In this document: piece after piece, positions 47,901 to 52,419 of the stretch
Numbering within the stretch: the stretch's first letter is position 1
Layout: each line of letters opens with the position of its first letter
From: Brachycybe producta
Lineage: Eukaryota > Arthropoda > Diplopoda > Playtdesmida > Andrognathidae
NCBI GenBank assembly: GCA_036925085.1
Contig: JAUPFP010000067.1
Coordinates: 186,001-250,000, forward strand
DNA: 64,000 bases
Reading direction: 5' to 3'
The notes under the pieces: generated by a model
Seen by the model: the letters and a program-made list of their open reading frames with translations, nothing else
The model's database searches: none
What the model was told of the DNA's origin: nothing
Made by a program: the position numbers and the translations under genes

Positions 47901-48449
47901 CACAGGCAAAAAGGTCACATTTGTTCAATTTTTCACCAGTTGGTGAAATTTTCAAAAAAAGTTCAAATTTTTCGCCCCAAATGGAAACAAGGCCTTAAAA
48001 AAAAAAGAATAATCAAAAGAGTTTTAAAATCATAAACTCTGTTCATAAATCAACTTCAAGCAATTTTTGTTTCGATTAGCAACTGCTTAGCCTCCTCCTT
48101 CCTCTCCATGATTACGATTTTTCAGCTTTATCCACTTTATTATGCCGCTTACAATTCAACCTATATAAGAACTCCACACGCTTAGATTGGAGGCTAGCGG
48201 CTCCTATTCGAAACAACACCCGAATTTTTTTTTTTAAAAAACCCACCACATATGAAAAATTCAAAAAAAAAAATGGACAAGCCAGAATTGATCGTATGTA
48301 CCCAGCTACCCAGCATTAGCAAATGCCAAGTTTTCATGAAAATATTTTTTTTTCTCTAAAAAAAGCCTAATTTTTATAAGAAAATAAGAAATTTTACCTC
48401 CACTTGATCTGTAACCGAGATATCCTTGCAAACTATGCCAACCAGACAT
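15015..48449 (-). CDS. TBC1D2: TBC1D2/TBC1D2B-type Rab GTPase-activating protein, 16 exons, 3' end not found
   Basis: Sixteen exons, listed separately, join in frame into about 780 residues with the architecture of vertebrate TBC1D2 (Armus), TBC1D2B and worm TBC-2. There is a PH domain (about residues 5-103), a low-complexity linker (104-310), a coiled coil (about 310-490) and a TBC domain from about 590. The family inactivates Rab7 (and Rab5 in worms) on endosomes and links Rac signalling to membrane traffic. Both catalytic fingers are present: the arginine in ISLDLLRT (about residue 650) and the glutamine in GYCQGMN (about residue 692). The product stops after DSVPLE, so the C-terminal 120-150 residues expected for the family are missing from what I found between 15.0 kb and the window start. 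The start ATG at 48449 lies only a few residues before the first PH strand, so an upstream coding exon is possible. Introns range from 63 bp to about 14 kb and are full of MITEs. Confidence 0.9.
15324..15448 (-). CDS. TBC1D2: TBC1D2 exon 15 (glutamine finger)
   Basis: The 125 bp exon encodes NPEVGYCQGMNFIVGMALLF, the Y-x-Q motif carrying the catalytic glutamine, then DDAFW with the Trp split by the intron. Both catalytic fingers are present, so the protein should be an active Rab GAP. Confidence 0.94.
15512..15616 (-). CDS. TBC1D2: TBC1D2 exon 14 (arginine finger)
   Basis: This 35-codon exon encodes QISLDLLRTMPSNVHF, the I-x-x-D-x-x-R motif carrying the catalytic arginine finger. All key residues are intact. 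Introns on both sides are under 70 bp. Confidence 0.93.
15685..15837 (-). CDS. TBC1D2: TBC1D2 exon 13 (TBC motif 1)
   Basis: This 51-codon exon encodes KKLVRSGIPSHFRARVWGLL, the R-x-G-I-P-x-x-x-R-x-x-x-W motif that opens every TBC domain. Phase 0 at both ends, with a GTCTCT donor. Confidence 0.93.
16020..16165. mobile_element. MITE family D fragment
   Basis: Right half: GTTTATTTTGAAAGATATC, AAGTGATTGAACTACCCTTC, TAGTTT..AAAACACTTTCTAG. In intron 12 of TBC1D2. Confidence 0.75.
16219..16408 (-). CDS. TBC1D2: TBC1D2 exon 12 (pre-TBC segment)
   Basis: It encodes VDSYGFKHCYVNEGLMLHYL and then a QLHQHY...RRWKEIL block, a conserved region just upstream of the TBC domain in TBC1D2 family members. 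The donor used here (GTTGAG) is weak. Reading on gives a stop 12 bases later, so the exon must end near this point. Confidence 0.85.
16485..16555 (-). CDS. TBC1D2: TBC1D2 exon 11
   Basis: The 71 bp exon encodes LLDDARKVNPSLPSLE, resembling the segment that precedes the TBC domain in TBC1D2B. A TTTTAG acceptor and a GTAAAA donor flank it. Only 76 bp of intron separates it from exon 12. Confidence 0.85.
16720..17424. other. Repeat-like block rich in TTGTTAACA-type motifs
   Basis: Many short GTTAATAACA / TGTTATTAACA words, then a GC-richer stretch (GAACATGTTC-like palindromes) ending in GTCTGCACCCGGCTTAA. That end matches the terminal motif of the inverted repeat at 51.4-52.0 kb, so this may be a related element. 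The left border was not defined. Confidence 0.4.
18755..18887 (-). CDS. TBC1D2: TBC1D2 exon 10 (end of coiled coil)
   Basis: The 133 bp exon encodes a last coiled-coil helix (RELEVELDHLKKDYVFLLQS), followed by a glycine-containing turn and a short beta-like stretch. The K-x-D-Y-x-x-L-x-Q-S pattern is shared with the family. Phase 2 in, 0 out. Confidence 0.88.
19129..20140. repeat. 30-bp minisatellite, about 34 copies, in TBC1D2 intron 9
   Basis: Unit AATTTGCATAAAGTAGCATA plus TTTTATAGGA (or TTTTATTGGA, TTTTATTGGC, CTTTATTGAC). The length is a multiple of three and free of stops in several frames, so both strands show open frames of 270-380 codons. These encode monotonous 10-residue repeats and are not credible genes. 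Variants recur in blocks, giving a higher-order pattern of about 7-8 units. Confidence 0.97.
20525..20660. repeat. Hairpin-forming inverted repeat
   Basis: Arms TTAGAATTTTATGAATTTT and complement, with an inner pair AGCTTAGGAAAATGTA / TACATTTTCCTAAGCTT, around a loop of about 20 bp. Confidence 0.8.
20828..20923. repeat. (TC)n microsatellite
   Basis: About 45 TC units with a few interruptions, next to TBC1D2 exon 9. The Arg-Glu and Ser-Leu frames across it are spurious. Confidence 0.97.
20992..21183 (-). CDS. TBC1D2: TBC1D2 exon 9 (coiled coil with family signature)
   Basis: The 192 bp exon begins with a glycine/serine-rich spacer. It continues with LQNQNRFLNEEVLKL, close to the QNRFLN coiled-coil signature of TBC1D2 proteins, and ends at GTAAGT. 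A (TC)n microsatellite starts about 70 bp beyond the donor. Confidence 0.9.
21269..21409 (-). CDS. TBC1D2: TBC1D2 exon 8 (coiled coil), donor uncertain
   Basis: The acceptor TCTAAAG opens a strongly coiled-coil stretch (LEEKDQIIKQLEIFLKETEE). The 3' boundary is not certain. The best-looking GT site (near 21255) breaks the phase with exon 9. Weaker sites that keep phase 2 end the exon at 21266, 21269 or 21284. An RNA read across this junction would settle it. Confidence 0.7.
21500..21652. mobile_element. MITE family G fragment
   Basis: Contains GCTTGACGTTTTTGCGTCCA and ends in AAATACCTATTCAGCCACCTT, the family's right end. Confidence 0.65.
22855..22965. mobile_element. MITE family D fragment
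   Basis: GTCAACATGAGAATAATC, AAGTGATTGAGCTACCCTTC and TAGTTTCTAAAACAC are all present. In intron 7 of TBC1D2. Confidence 0.75.
23012..23104 (-). CDS. TBC1D2: TBC1D2 exon 7 (start of coiled coil)
   Basis: A TTTTTCAG acceptor, 93 bp and a GTAAGT donor. It encodes a hydrophilic stretch running into NITTKELEVMLK, where the heptad pattern begins. Phase 2 at both ends. Confidence 0.83.
23150..23583 (+). mobile_element. MITE family F, copy 1
   Basis: About 430 bp. It begins with GATTCG/CGAATC-rich inverted motifs. The middle has TTGTTGCAATTTCGGTGGT and GGATCAC; it ends in GAACCTTTTAGGATTCGG. Next to a poly(G) run. Confidence 0.85.
23702..23993 (-). CDS. TBC1D2: TBC1D2 exon 6 (linker)
   Basis: The 292 bp exon is open in the expected phase, with a TTTATAG acceptor and a GTGAGT donor. 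It encodes an acidic, Ser/Thr-rich segment (for example GTTDSDDPEVFVG) that is probably disordered and may be phosphorylated. A shadow frame exists on the other strand. Confidence 0.83.
24285..24695 (+). mobile_element. MITE family F, copy 2
   Basis: Same order of blocks as copy 1, same orientation, with a few indels. Its right end reads GGATTCGGATTCGG. Confidence 0.85.
24750..24960. mobile_element. MITE family D copy
   Basis: Both arms are seen (ATGTTGATATCTTTCAAAAT and complement AAAGATATC...ACATGA), followed by TAGTTTCCATCACACTTTCT. Confidence 0.75.
25070..25285 (-). pseudogene. Degraded non-LTR retrotransposon fragment (reverse transcriptase C-terminal part)
   Basis: The minus-strand frame contains FLIEYCSPIWNPFKVNLI, then about 25 residues on a run ending LDELKEGGG, then ESLANRRAEQRL. 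The LEYxSPxWxPxxxxxIxxLExxQ and LxxLxxRR spacing is typical of the end of LINE (Jockey/CR1/Rex-like) reverse transcriptases. Only the final segment survives, it is interrupted by a poly(C) run, and no other LINE domain is nearby. It lies in intron 5 of TBC1D2 in the same orientation as that gene. It is clearly inactive. Confidence 0.6.
25315..25580. repeat. Inverted repeat next to the LINE fragment
   Basis: Left arm CCTCGGCTGGAAGAGTGGCA plus CAATTCCAAACACTTTCTTG; right arm is its close complement (AGTGTTTGGAATTGTGCCAC). The spacer is about 130 bp. It overlaps the 5' side of the retrotransposon relic, as if two copies were joined head to head. Confidence 0.75.
25639..26190. repeat. Element with about 105-bp tandem units and CACAGGCGACTTT termini
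   Basis: CACAGGCGACTTTTGAAAC (left) and AAAGTCGCCTGTGTACCAAG (right) frame the block. Inside, the same motif recurs about every 105 bp with CGAAGGTGGC and TGCAATC motifs. On the minus strand this makes a repeated 35-residue phrase (SKVAELSSQ / SKVAELASQ), frame-shifted once. A similar short piece is at 33,840-33,935. Confidence 0.7.
26256..26940. mobile_element. MITE family B, copy 4, interrupted
   Basis: The left part (CGGGCTCCGATTTTTATGCA) is at 26,256-26,524. The right part ends CATAAAAATCCGATCCCTA at 26,940. Between them lies a separate transposon (26,525-26,880). Confidence 0.88.
26525..26880. mobile_element. hAT-type non-autonomous element inserted in a family B MITE
   Basis: Ends CAGTGCCATCTTAA and CTTAAAGACGGCCCTG are imperfect inverted repeats beginning CAG and ending CTG. 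They are flanked by perfect 8-bp direct repeats CTTCACTA (26517-26524 and 26881-26888). This combination is the hallmark of hAT transposons. 356 bp, no transposase. Confidence 0.88.
27998..28412 (-). mobile_element. MITE family F, copy 3 (inverted)
   Basis: Reverse orientation of copies 1 and 2, with CCGAATCCTAAAAGGTTCTC at the left and AAGATTTGAGGATTCGAATT at the right. Confidence 0.85.
28415..28760. mobile_element. MITE family G, copy 2
   Basis: Contains TTCACTTGACGTTTTTGCG with its inverted partner, GGCGCCATCTGAGAGG and the end ATATCTATAAAGCCATCTTA. Confidence 0.7.
28826..29054 (-). CDS. TBC1D2: TBC1D2 exon 5 (linker)
   Basis: The 229 bp exon follows exon 4 after a 118 bp intron, in phase 0, and ends at GTAAG in phase 1. 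It encodes a Ser/Arg/Gln-rich disordered linker (for example NGSSSSLCSS). It is CpG-rich compared with the flanking introns, as are the other exons. Confidence 0.8.
29173..29274 (-). CDS. TBC1D2: TBC1D2 exon 4 (linker)
   Basis: A TTTCAG acceptor precedes 102 bp (34 codons, phase 0) and a GTAAAG donor. The encoded stretch is charged (for example YKEREELKRKESLP) and has no recognised motif. It is placed by phase and order. Confidence 0.78.
29425..29606. mobile_element. Family D fragment joined to family G end
   Basis: GTGTTTTAGAAACTAGAAGG through TAAAATAAACTTTTT is family D. AAATATCTATTGAGCCACT is the family G end. Confidence 0.6.
30072..30268. mobile_element. MITE family A variant, copy 2
   Basis: Ends ACAGGCATCTGTAGACAGCT and its complement, interior of the A type (GGCTCCGCCC, TCTAATTGGTTTG). 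Both flanks read AGTGACAACT, consistent with a 9-10 bp target duplication. Confidence 0.85.
30401..30694 (-). mobile_element. MITE family C, copy 2
   Basis: CACACCTGATAATTTAAATG at the left through TTAACTCATGTAAGTGTACA at the right, with AGAGCCCTGTGAAGGACAAA inside. Confidence 0.88.
31333..31405 (-). CDS. TBC1D2: TBC1D2 exon 3 (end of PH domain)
   Basis: The 73 bp exon encodes SLGKEYILTAETHESTMIWL and then LALQ, the C-terminal PH helix that in this family reads M-x-x-W-L-x-x-L-Q. The donor is GTAGGT. The intron between this exon and exon 2 is about 14 kb. Confidence 0.9.
31610..32160. repeat. 16-bp array (TTAACGAATTCAATTT) between direct repeats
   Basis: About 20 copies of a TTTTTAACGAATTCA-like unit at 31,750-32,065. 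The array is flanked on both sides by direct repeats TGACATGAACGGCGCCTCAT / TGACATGAACGGAGTCTCAT and a CAGCTTCT...GCGC tract. Confidence 0.85.
32518..32827. mobile_element. MITE family B, copy 6, inserted in copy 5
   Basis: Complete 310 bp element (TAAGGCTCGGATTTTTATGC ... ATAAAAATCCGAGCCCTA) between perfect 8-bp repeats ATGATAAC. An 8-bp duplication and short ends suggest hAT-type mobilisation. Confidence 0.9.
32919..33232 (-). mobile_element. MITE family C, copy 3, inserted in family B copy 5
   Basis: TAATACCT-like left edge, CACCTGATAATTTAAATGCA, and right edge AAGGTATTA. Removing it restores the CTCTAATGATGATG sequence seen in intact B copies. Confidence 0.88.
33575..33606. repeat. (CCGA)n microsatellite
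   Basis: About seven and a half CCGA units. Confidence 0.95.
34040..34445. repeat. 22-bp minisatellite with ATTTGCAT, in TBC1D2 intron 2
   Basis: About 17 diverged copies of TTTGCATATTTCTGAATTTT. Most hold the octamer ATTTGCAT. Not similar in sequence to the 19.1-kb array apart from this core. Confidence 0.9.
34828..35556. mobile_element. Three inverted-repeat elements nested or abutting
   Basis: Outer arms: GGAGTCCTGTAAAGGACACG on the left, GTCCATTACAGGGCTCCGTA on the right. Within them lie a second inverted repeat at about 34,900-35,036 (CATGTTGCGC... and complement) and a third at about 35,038-35,463 (TTGTTTTCACGATGATAG ... CCACCGTGAAAACGAGGCTT). Confidence 0.8.
35897..36423. mobile_element. 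MITE family G, copy 3, full length
   Basis: Near-perfect outer ends AAGGTGGCTGAATAGATATT and AATATCTATTCAGCCACCTT. Interior inverted arms include AACGTCAAGCGAACG and AACGTTTGCTTG. This copy defines the family borders. Confidence 0.88.
36652..36857. mobile_element. MITE family A, copy 3, with 9-bp target duplication
   Basis: Ends ACAGGCAGTTAGAAATAGG and complement. Perfect direct repeats AGAAAAACC at 36643-36651 and 36858-36866 give a 9-bp target site duplication, as in Mutator-like elements. Confidence 0.93.
37690..38400. repeat. 16-bp minisatellite (AAACTGAATAAGCGCC)
   Basis: About 44 units alternating AAACTGAATAAGCGCC and AAACTGAACAAACGCC forms. Two long blocks (37,700-38,030 and 38,040-38,340) resemble each other, so there is a higher-order repeat of about 340 bp. 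Minus-strand frames with repeated FSLALIQFG phrases are by-products. Confidence 0.93.
39335..39477. mobile_element. MITE family A short variant, copy 4
   Basis: Ends ACAGGCAATTGTGCCCAGCA and complement, with only one core and a CTGACGTCATAA. About 143 bp. Confidence 0.85.
39618..39822. mobile_element. MITE family A, copy 5
   Basis: Full 205-bp structure. The CRE is mutated to TGACGTAA. Confidence 0.92.
40033..40238. mobile_element. MITE family A, copy 6, with target duplication
   Basis: Direct repeats ACAATCCCC / ACAATCCAC (one mismatch) flank it. Carries TGACGTCA. Confidence 0.93.
40283..40488. mobile_element. MITE family A, copy 7, with target duplication
   Basis: Direct repeats CTTTAGTAG / CTTCAGTAG (one mismatch) flank the element. 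Orientation of the core is opposite to copy 6. Confidence 0.93.
40575..40908. mobile_element. MITE family A right part (copy 8) abutting family B right half (copy 7)
   Basis: 40,575-40,708 is the A core and TGCCTGT end. 40,709-40,908 runs from AGAGGCTAGAACAC to AAAATCCGAACCCTA, the right half of a B element. The left halves of both are missing, so the junction arose by deletion or by insertion into B. Confidence 0.8.
41110..41135. repeat. (GAT)n microsatellite
   Basis: Eight GAT/ATG units. A GACAGACA tract is about 80 bp further on. Confidence 0.9.
41522..41667. mobile_element. MITE family A variant, copy 9
   Basis: Inner ends CAGTCGTTTGCCCCGCCC and complement, A-type core, and a TTGACGTCACATG. 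ATGCCTGTA follows at about 41,690. Confidence 0.75.
41700..41845. mobile_element. Single-copy inverted-repeat element
   Basis: Arms AATATTTTGATGACAAAGCA / TGCTTTGTTATCAAAATATT with CATTTCAATAGA and complement. The loop is GC-rich (GCCGCCGCATCCGATCG). Confidence 0.7.
42112..42912. repeat. 16-bp minisatellite (CGGTTATCGGAACCGT)
   Basis: About 48 units, mostly TTATCGGAACCGTCGG and TTATCGAAACCGTCAA. They are punctuated about every 90-130 bp by ATTATTACTGAGTTGAATTA, giving a higher-order pattern. Plus-strand frames with a YRNRRLSEPS phrase are by-products. Confidence 0.95.
43480..44480. mobile_element. Family D copy interrupted by a 670-bp inverted-repeat element
   Basis: Family D arms at 43,480-43,735 and 44,410-44,480. 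Between them is an element with ends TTAGGCCTTGTTTCCATTGG and GGAAACAAGGCCTAA (about 43,735-44,405), also found at 47.8 kb. Confidence 0.7.
44606..44850. mobile_element. Inverted-repeat element inserted in a family D copy
   Basis: Ends CCCTTTCGGTCGACA and GTCGACCGAAAGGG, with arms of about 95 bp (GGATTGGAGGCTAACAGTGA). Each arm has a TGACGTCA. The flanking ATCACTT on both sides looks like a 7-bp target duplication, and family D sequence resumes on each side. Confidence 0.88.
44854..45377. other. Family D right half, then unassigned intron 2 sequence
   Basis: 44,854-44,930 is family D (CATGTTGATATCTTTCAAAA). From there to exon 2 nothing is recognised. Confidence 0.5.
45378..45561 (-). CDS. 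TBC1D2: TBC1D2 exon 2 (core of PH domain)
   Basis: The 184 bp exon encodes the PH core, including KKRLWFVFDESNCQLLFYKS, which matches the Trp-Phe-Val-Phe-Asp and Leu-Tyr-Tyr strands of TBC1D2 PH domains. A GTAAGT donor follows. The phase (1 in, 2 out) fits exons 1 and 3. Confidence 0.92.
45692..45999 (+). mobile_element. MITE family C, copy 4
   Basis: Full element in the orientation CATGAGTTAAATG to TTTAAATTATCAGGTGTG. Confidence 0.9.
46000..46306 (-). mobile_element. MITE family C, copy 5, inverted next to copy 4
   Basis: Begins ATACCTTTGACACACATA and ends AACTCATGTGTGTGTGTGTG. Head-to-head with copy 4, so the pair could form a 300-bp-armed hairpin. Confidence 0.9.
46865..47215. mobile_element. 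MITE family D, full copy
   Basis: Defines the family. ATTCTGTCTT...AGATGCAAAAT and GTGTTTTAGAAACTAGAAGG at the left mirror TAGTTTCTAAAA...CATCTGAAAGACAAAATAAT at the right. The inner arms are TTGATCTTTTTTTCAAATA and complement. Confidence 0.85.
47216..48070. mobile_element. Family D copy with a 12-bp array in its loop and an inserted element
   Basis: Left arm 47,216-47,345; array of TAATATTTTTAG (about 17 copies, 47,455-47,655); right arm 47,690-47,800. A 196-bp element with TTGTTTCCATTGG ends is inserted at 47,801-47,996, then the D tail to 48,070. Confidence 0.8.
48398..48449 (-). CDS. TBC1D2: TBC1D2 exon 1 (start, PH strand 1)
   Basis: The ATG opens MSGWHSLQGYLGYRSSG, with the QGYL turn typical of PH strand 1. 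A GTAAAA donor follows after 52 bp in phase 1. The chosen ATG is the first in the exon; no in-frame upstream extension was established. Confidence 0.72.
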
Positions 48450-49070
48450 GATGATGTTGATGATAATTATAATTAATTATAACTAATTAACTCCCAGAGT
48501 AGTGATAACATTATCATCATCATCATCATCAATATAAAAATATATTTAAAGTTCTCTCGGGGTTTTTTGCATCCGTACGTAGAAAACACATCCACTCACA
48601 CCGTGTCACGTCACACAACACTTGCAAAAGTGACGAAAGATATCTGTAACAGACACAAAACAGAAGAGAGAAAAAAATATCACTAGAGACAAATTTTTTT
48701 TTAAAATGAAAAAAAATTGGGGAGGGGAAGAGGAGGGGTCACACACACTCACACCACCCACTCTCACTTTCATGATGGAGTTCGTGACGTCACATATGGT
48801 CTCTCTCTCTCTCGTAAAGAGATCAATGAATTCAACTGAAGAGAAGAAGAAGAAAAAAACCAATCATTGAACGCGCTCCACTTTTTTTTTTTATTTCGTA
48901 GAAACGAGGGCGGATTTTTCGTTCTTTTTCGTTCGTTTTTTTCAGTTCGGTTAAACGTAGCAGTCGATTATTACAATGCTCTGGCTAACTATCCTATAAA
49001 CCTATATATTGAATGCCGCTTCACACGAGACACTTGAGTGTCGCCACTTTGTGAAATCACACAGTGGTAG
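48450..49070 (-). promoter_or_regulatory. 5' flank of TBC1D2, probable promoter region
   Basis: Upstream of the ATG at 48449. It has an ATCATCATC repeat just upstream, a CGTGACGTCACAT (CRE) at about 48,783 and a TC-rich tract next to it. No TATA box was assigned. The transcription start is not known. Confidence 0.4.
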
Positions 49071-49073
49071 AGT

Positions 49074-49507
49074 ACAGGCATTTAGAAATCGGGACGAACA
49101 CAAGTTGGCTCCGCCCTTTTTTATGACGACCGGCAACTTCTAATTGGTTTGTTGTGTAGTTCGACGTTGAAAAGAGGCGGAGCATGTGACGTCAGACTAC
49201 ATAACCAACCAATTAGAAGTTGCCGTTCGTCATAAAAAGGGCGGAGCCAACTTTTAATTGGTTTGTTGTGTGGTTCCACGTTGAAAAGGGCGGAGCATGT
49301 GACGTTAGACTACATAACCAACCAATTAGAAGTTGCCGTTCGTCATAAAAAGGGCGGAGCCAACTTTTAATTGGTTTGTTGTGTGGTTCCACGTTGAAAA
49401 GGGCGGAGCATGTGACGTTAGACTACATAACCAACCAATTAGAAGTTGCCGGTCGTCATAAAGATGGCGGAGCAAACTTCTGTTCGTCCCGATTTCTAAT
49501 TGCCTGT
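49074..49507. mobile_element. MITE family A composite with tandemly amplified core, copy 10
   Basis: One pair of A ends (ACAGGCATTTAGAAATCGG ... CTAATTGCCTGT) encloses three copies of the inner core. The second and third are near-identical 111-bp tandem units sharing GTGGTTCCACGTTGAAAAGG and TGACGTTAG. Confidence 0.9.
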
Positions 49508-49514
49508 CAATAAT

Positions 49515-50600
49515 ACTTAGGAAGGAATTTTGTGCTTTAGAAACTAGAAGGGCAGCTCAATAACTTAAGGGTATTTCCATATTACAGTAATCTTTTTTTG
49601 TAAAATAAAACACAAAAATATTAAAGAAAAATACGATCTGCTTAAAAGTTGGATCATTTTCAAACTCAGATAAAAAGTTTATTTTGAAAAATATCAACGT
49701 AATACATGGTGTCGCCCTTAGACTAAAAAAGCTTGTGACGTCATAGGAATTGTACAAAAATTTAGGGTTGCGTGATTGACAGGCATCTCTGCCCAGCAGT
49801 AAAATTTTGTTTGCCTCGCCCCTTTTACGAGCGTCATCAATTTCTAATTGGTTTGTTACTTGGCCTGAGATCACATGCTCCGCCCTTTTCAATTTCTAAT
49901 TGGTTGATATTTGGCGTGACGCTCATAAAAGGGCGGGGCAAACAACATTTTACTGCTGGGCAGAGATGCCTGTGTGTGAATTTATCTAATACACTTATAA
50001 AAAAGGGCTAATAACTAGGGCTGGCAAAATTTTCGATATATCGATATTTTTTAAATTCGTACTCGATATATAGAAAAATCGGAAAAATCGAAAAAAATCG
50101 AGAAAATCGATGACATCGAAAAAATTAAAAAAAATCGAAAAAAAAAAAAACTAAAAAAAATCGAAAAATATTGAAAAAAATCGAAAAAAAAATTGAAAAA
50201 AAATAAAAATATTGAAATATTCAACAAAAAAAATATCGAAATAACACAAAATATGAAAAAAATGTTTGAATAGACCTAGGAAACGTTACTTCATGCATAA
50301 TAAGATTGGTATTTACTATTTAGTAATTCAAGTTTTACAATATTTCAATTTTTAAGAATTTTTCGATTCTTCTTCATTTTTTCGATATAATATCGATAAA
50401 AATGACACAAATCCTAAAGTTTTTTTTGACAATTCCTCTGACGTCACAAACTTCGTCTAAGGGCGATACAAGTATATAAAAAAATACGCTAAAGTGATAG
50501 AGCTACCCTTCTAGTTTCTAAAACACATTCCAGTTTCTCTGCATTTTGCATCAGAAAGATAGAATAATCAAGTGTTCCGAGAGCTCTTTTTTTTTACAGG
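49515..50600. mobile_element. Family D copy interrupted by family H element, which holds a family A variant
   Basis: D arms at 49,515-49,708 and 50,475-50,600. H arms TCGCCCTTAGACTAAAAAAG / complement near 50,450-50,474, each with TGACGTCA. Inside H: A variant 49,779-49,973 and an AAAAATCGAAAA-rich tract at 50,020-50,420. Confidence 0.75.
49779..49973. mobile_element. MITE family A variant, copy 11
   Basis: Ends ACAGGCATCTCTGCCCAGCA and complement, with CCCCTTTTACGAGCG and AAAAGGGCGGGGC inner arms. Confidence 0.88.
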
Positions 50601-51115
50601 TAGGTTTTCAGGACTGCGAGAAGAATATATGAAAAACACCTGATTGTCAAAAGACTAGAAGTGTAATTTTGTTAACAAGTAGGCGTGGCTCAAATCCTCA
50701 TCTAAATAATTCTAATTTAAATAATCATTTGCAAACAAGCCGTGTGTATCGAAAAAGCTCGACAAACGTTTTTTTATTCCACCCTATTTTCTATCATTGA
50801 AGTTATTGTATTTTTCCAATATATGGCAACCCACGCTCAATCATATCTAATATATAGACTTCAATATCAATATCCGCTTATGACGTCACTAACAGCCGCA
50901 CATGTTCTCTCTTCAAAAGTACTAATCCCATTCACATACATACAAACACCCAGACATACATACCACTAACACAGACATGAATGAATGGCTAAAGAAGCGC
51001 CACCTACTGACTGAATTAGTTAAAATAAACGTGGCTTACCTACTAAAACAAATGGGTTAACAAACATTGGCTCGCGAGCCAATTCAATACAGGTCTGCTT
51101 GCCTCATTGCAAAAA

Positions 51116-51285
51116 AAAAAAAGTCTTGTGACGTCAGAAGGGATCAAAGCAAACGTTTCTCAACAATTTAAAACAAAAGGGTTTTTGTATTCTTTCGTTA
51201 TTGTCCCCTTTTTTATCAGATAAATTAGCACAATTATAATTTTTTTCGTCAACCCCTCTGACGTCATAAGCTTATTCTTACGATT
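51116..51285. mobile_element. Family H short copy
   Basis: Arms TTGTGACGTCAGAAGGGAT and GTCAACCCCTCTGACGTCAT around about 100 bp. Confidence 0.7.
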
Positions 51286-51295
51286 AAATGACCAA

Positions 51296-51352
51296 GAGTC
51301 TTCGTGGCCGAAAATTTCTTAACTTACGAAATTTTCGACCACGAAGACTATG
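51296..51352. repeat. Perfect short hairpin
   Basis: AGTCTTCGTGGCCGAAAATT and its complement AATTTTCG(A)CCACGAAGACT around a loop of about 12 bp. Confidence 0.85.
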
Positions 51353-51368
51353 GTTATTTCTGCGTTTC

Positions 51369-52043
51369 ATAATTCTTTACTAATTGCTGATTTTGTCATC
51401 ATTGTAAAATTCATTACAATTTGAACAATATTGACAAGTCAGAATTGACTGCCTGTACCCGGCCTAAGGGTTTTTTCTTTTTGATATTTTTTTAAAATAA
51501 ACTTTTTTGAAAATGGCGGAAATATTTTGTCTTTTTCAAAACTTTTATGTTTTAGCAATTTTTTTTTTTTGAAAAACATTCCTTGAACTTTGGTTATTCT
51601 GTTTTTCACGTGCAAAATGAAGAGAAACTTGAAAGTGTTTTAGAAACTAGAAGGATGGCTGAACCACTTAATTTGTTTTTCATGTTGATATCTTTCAAAA
51701 TAAGCTTTTTATGTAAGTTTGAAAATGACCCAAGTTTAAGCAGACAATATTTTAATTTTTTATTCCAATTTATTCTAAAACACTTTCAAGTTTCCCTTCA
51801 TTTTTGCACCTGAAAAACAGAATAACCAAAGTTCAAGGAACGTTTTTCAAAATAAACATTGCGAAAACATCAAAGTTTTGAAAAAGGCAAAATATTTCCG
51901 CCATTTTCAAAAAGTTTATTTTAAAAAAATATCAAAAAGAAAATCCTTAGGCCGGGTGCAGACAGTCAATTCTGACTTGTCAATATTGTTCAAATTGTCA
52001 TGTTTTACAATGATGACAAAATCAGCAATTAGTAAAGAAGTGC
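51369..52043. mobile_element. Large fold-back (arms about 320 bp), outer element around a family D copy
   Basis: The arms match over most of their length: TTTACTAATTGCTGATTTTG and TGACAAGTCAGAATTGACTG outside, a CCGGCCTAAGG joint, then GGCGGAAATATTTTG and the family D arm inside, mirrored on the other side. Confidence 0.88.
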
Positions 52044-52419
52044 GAACACGCCCACATAACCCCATACCCCCCCCCCCCCCCCAAAAAAAATGTACAAGCC
52101 AGAATTGATCGTGTGTATCCAGCTTTCCGCTTGCTTGTTTGTTTTCTTTAAGAAGCAACCCCTAGAATTAGGCAATCACTCACATGTTTTCTTGATCTTT
52201 GAAATTTCTTTAGAAGAAGAGTATATGGCATTTTGTTACCAGACATGATTGTGTGCGTTTAAGTGACCTTTTATTTGCAATTTAATTCGGGGTCAAAGGT
52301 CAAAGGCTGCTCTTTATAATGTTTATAATATTATGTGTGTGAGAGTGTGCAATGAAATGAGTTTCTTGTCTGATTTTATGTGTCAAAAGTGAGTGTTTTC
52401 GCGCTTCCTTTTACAATTT

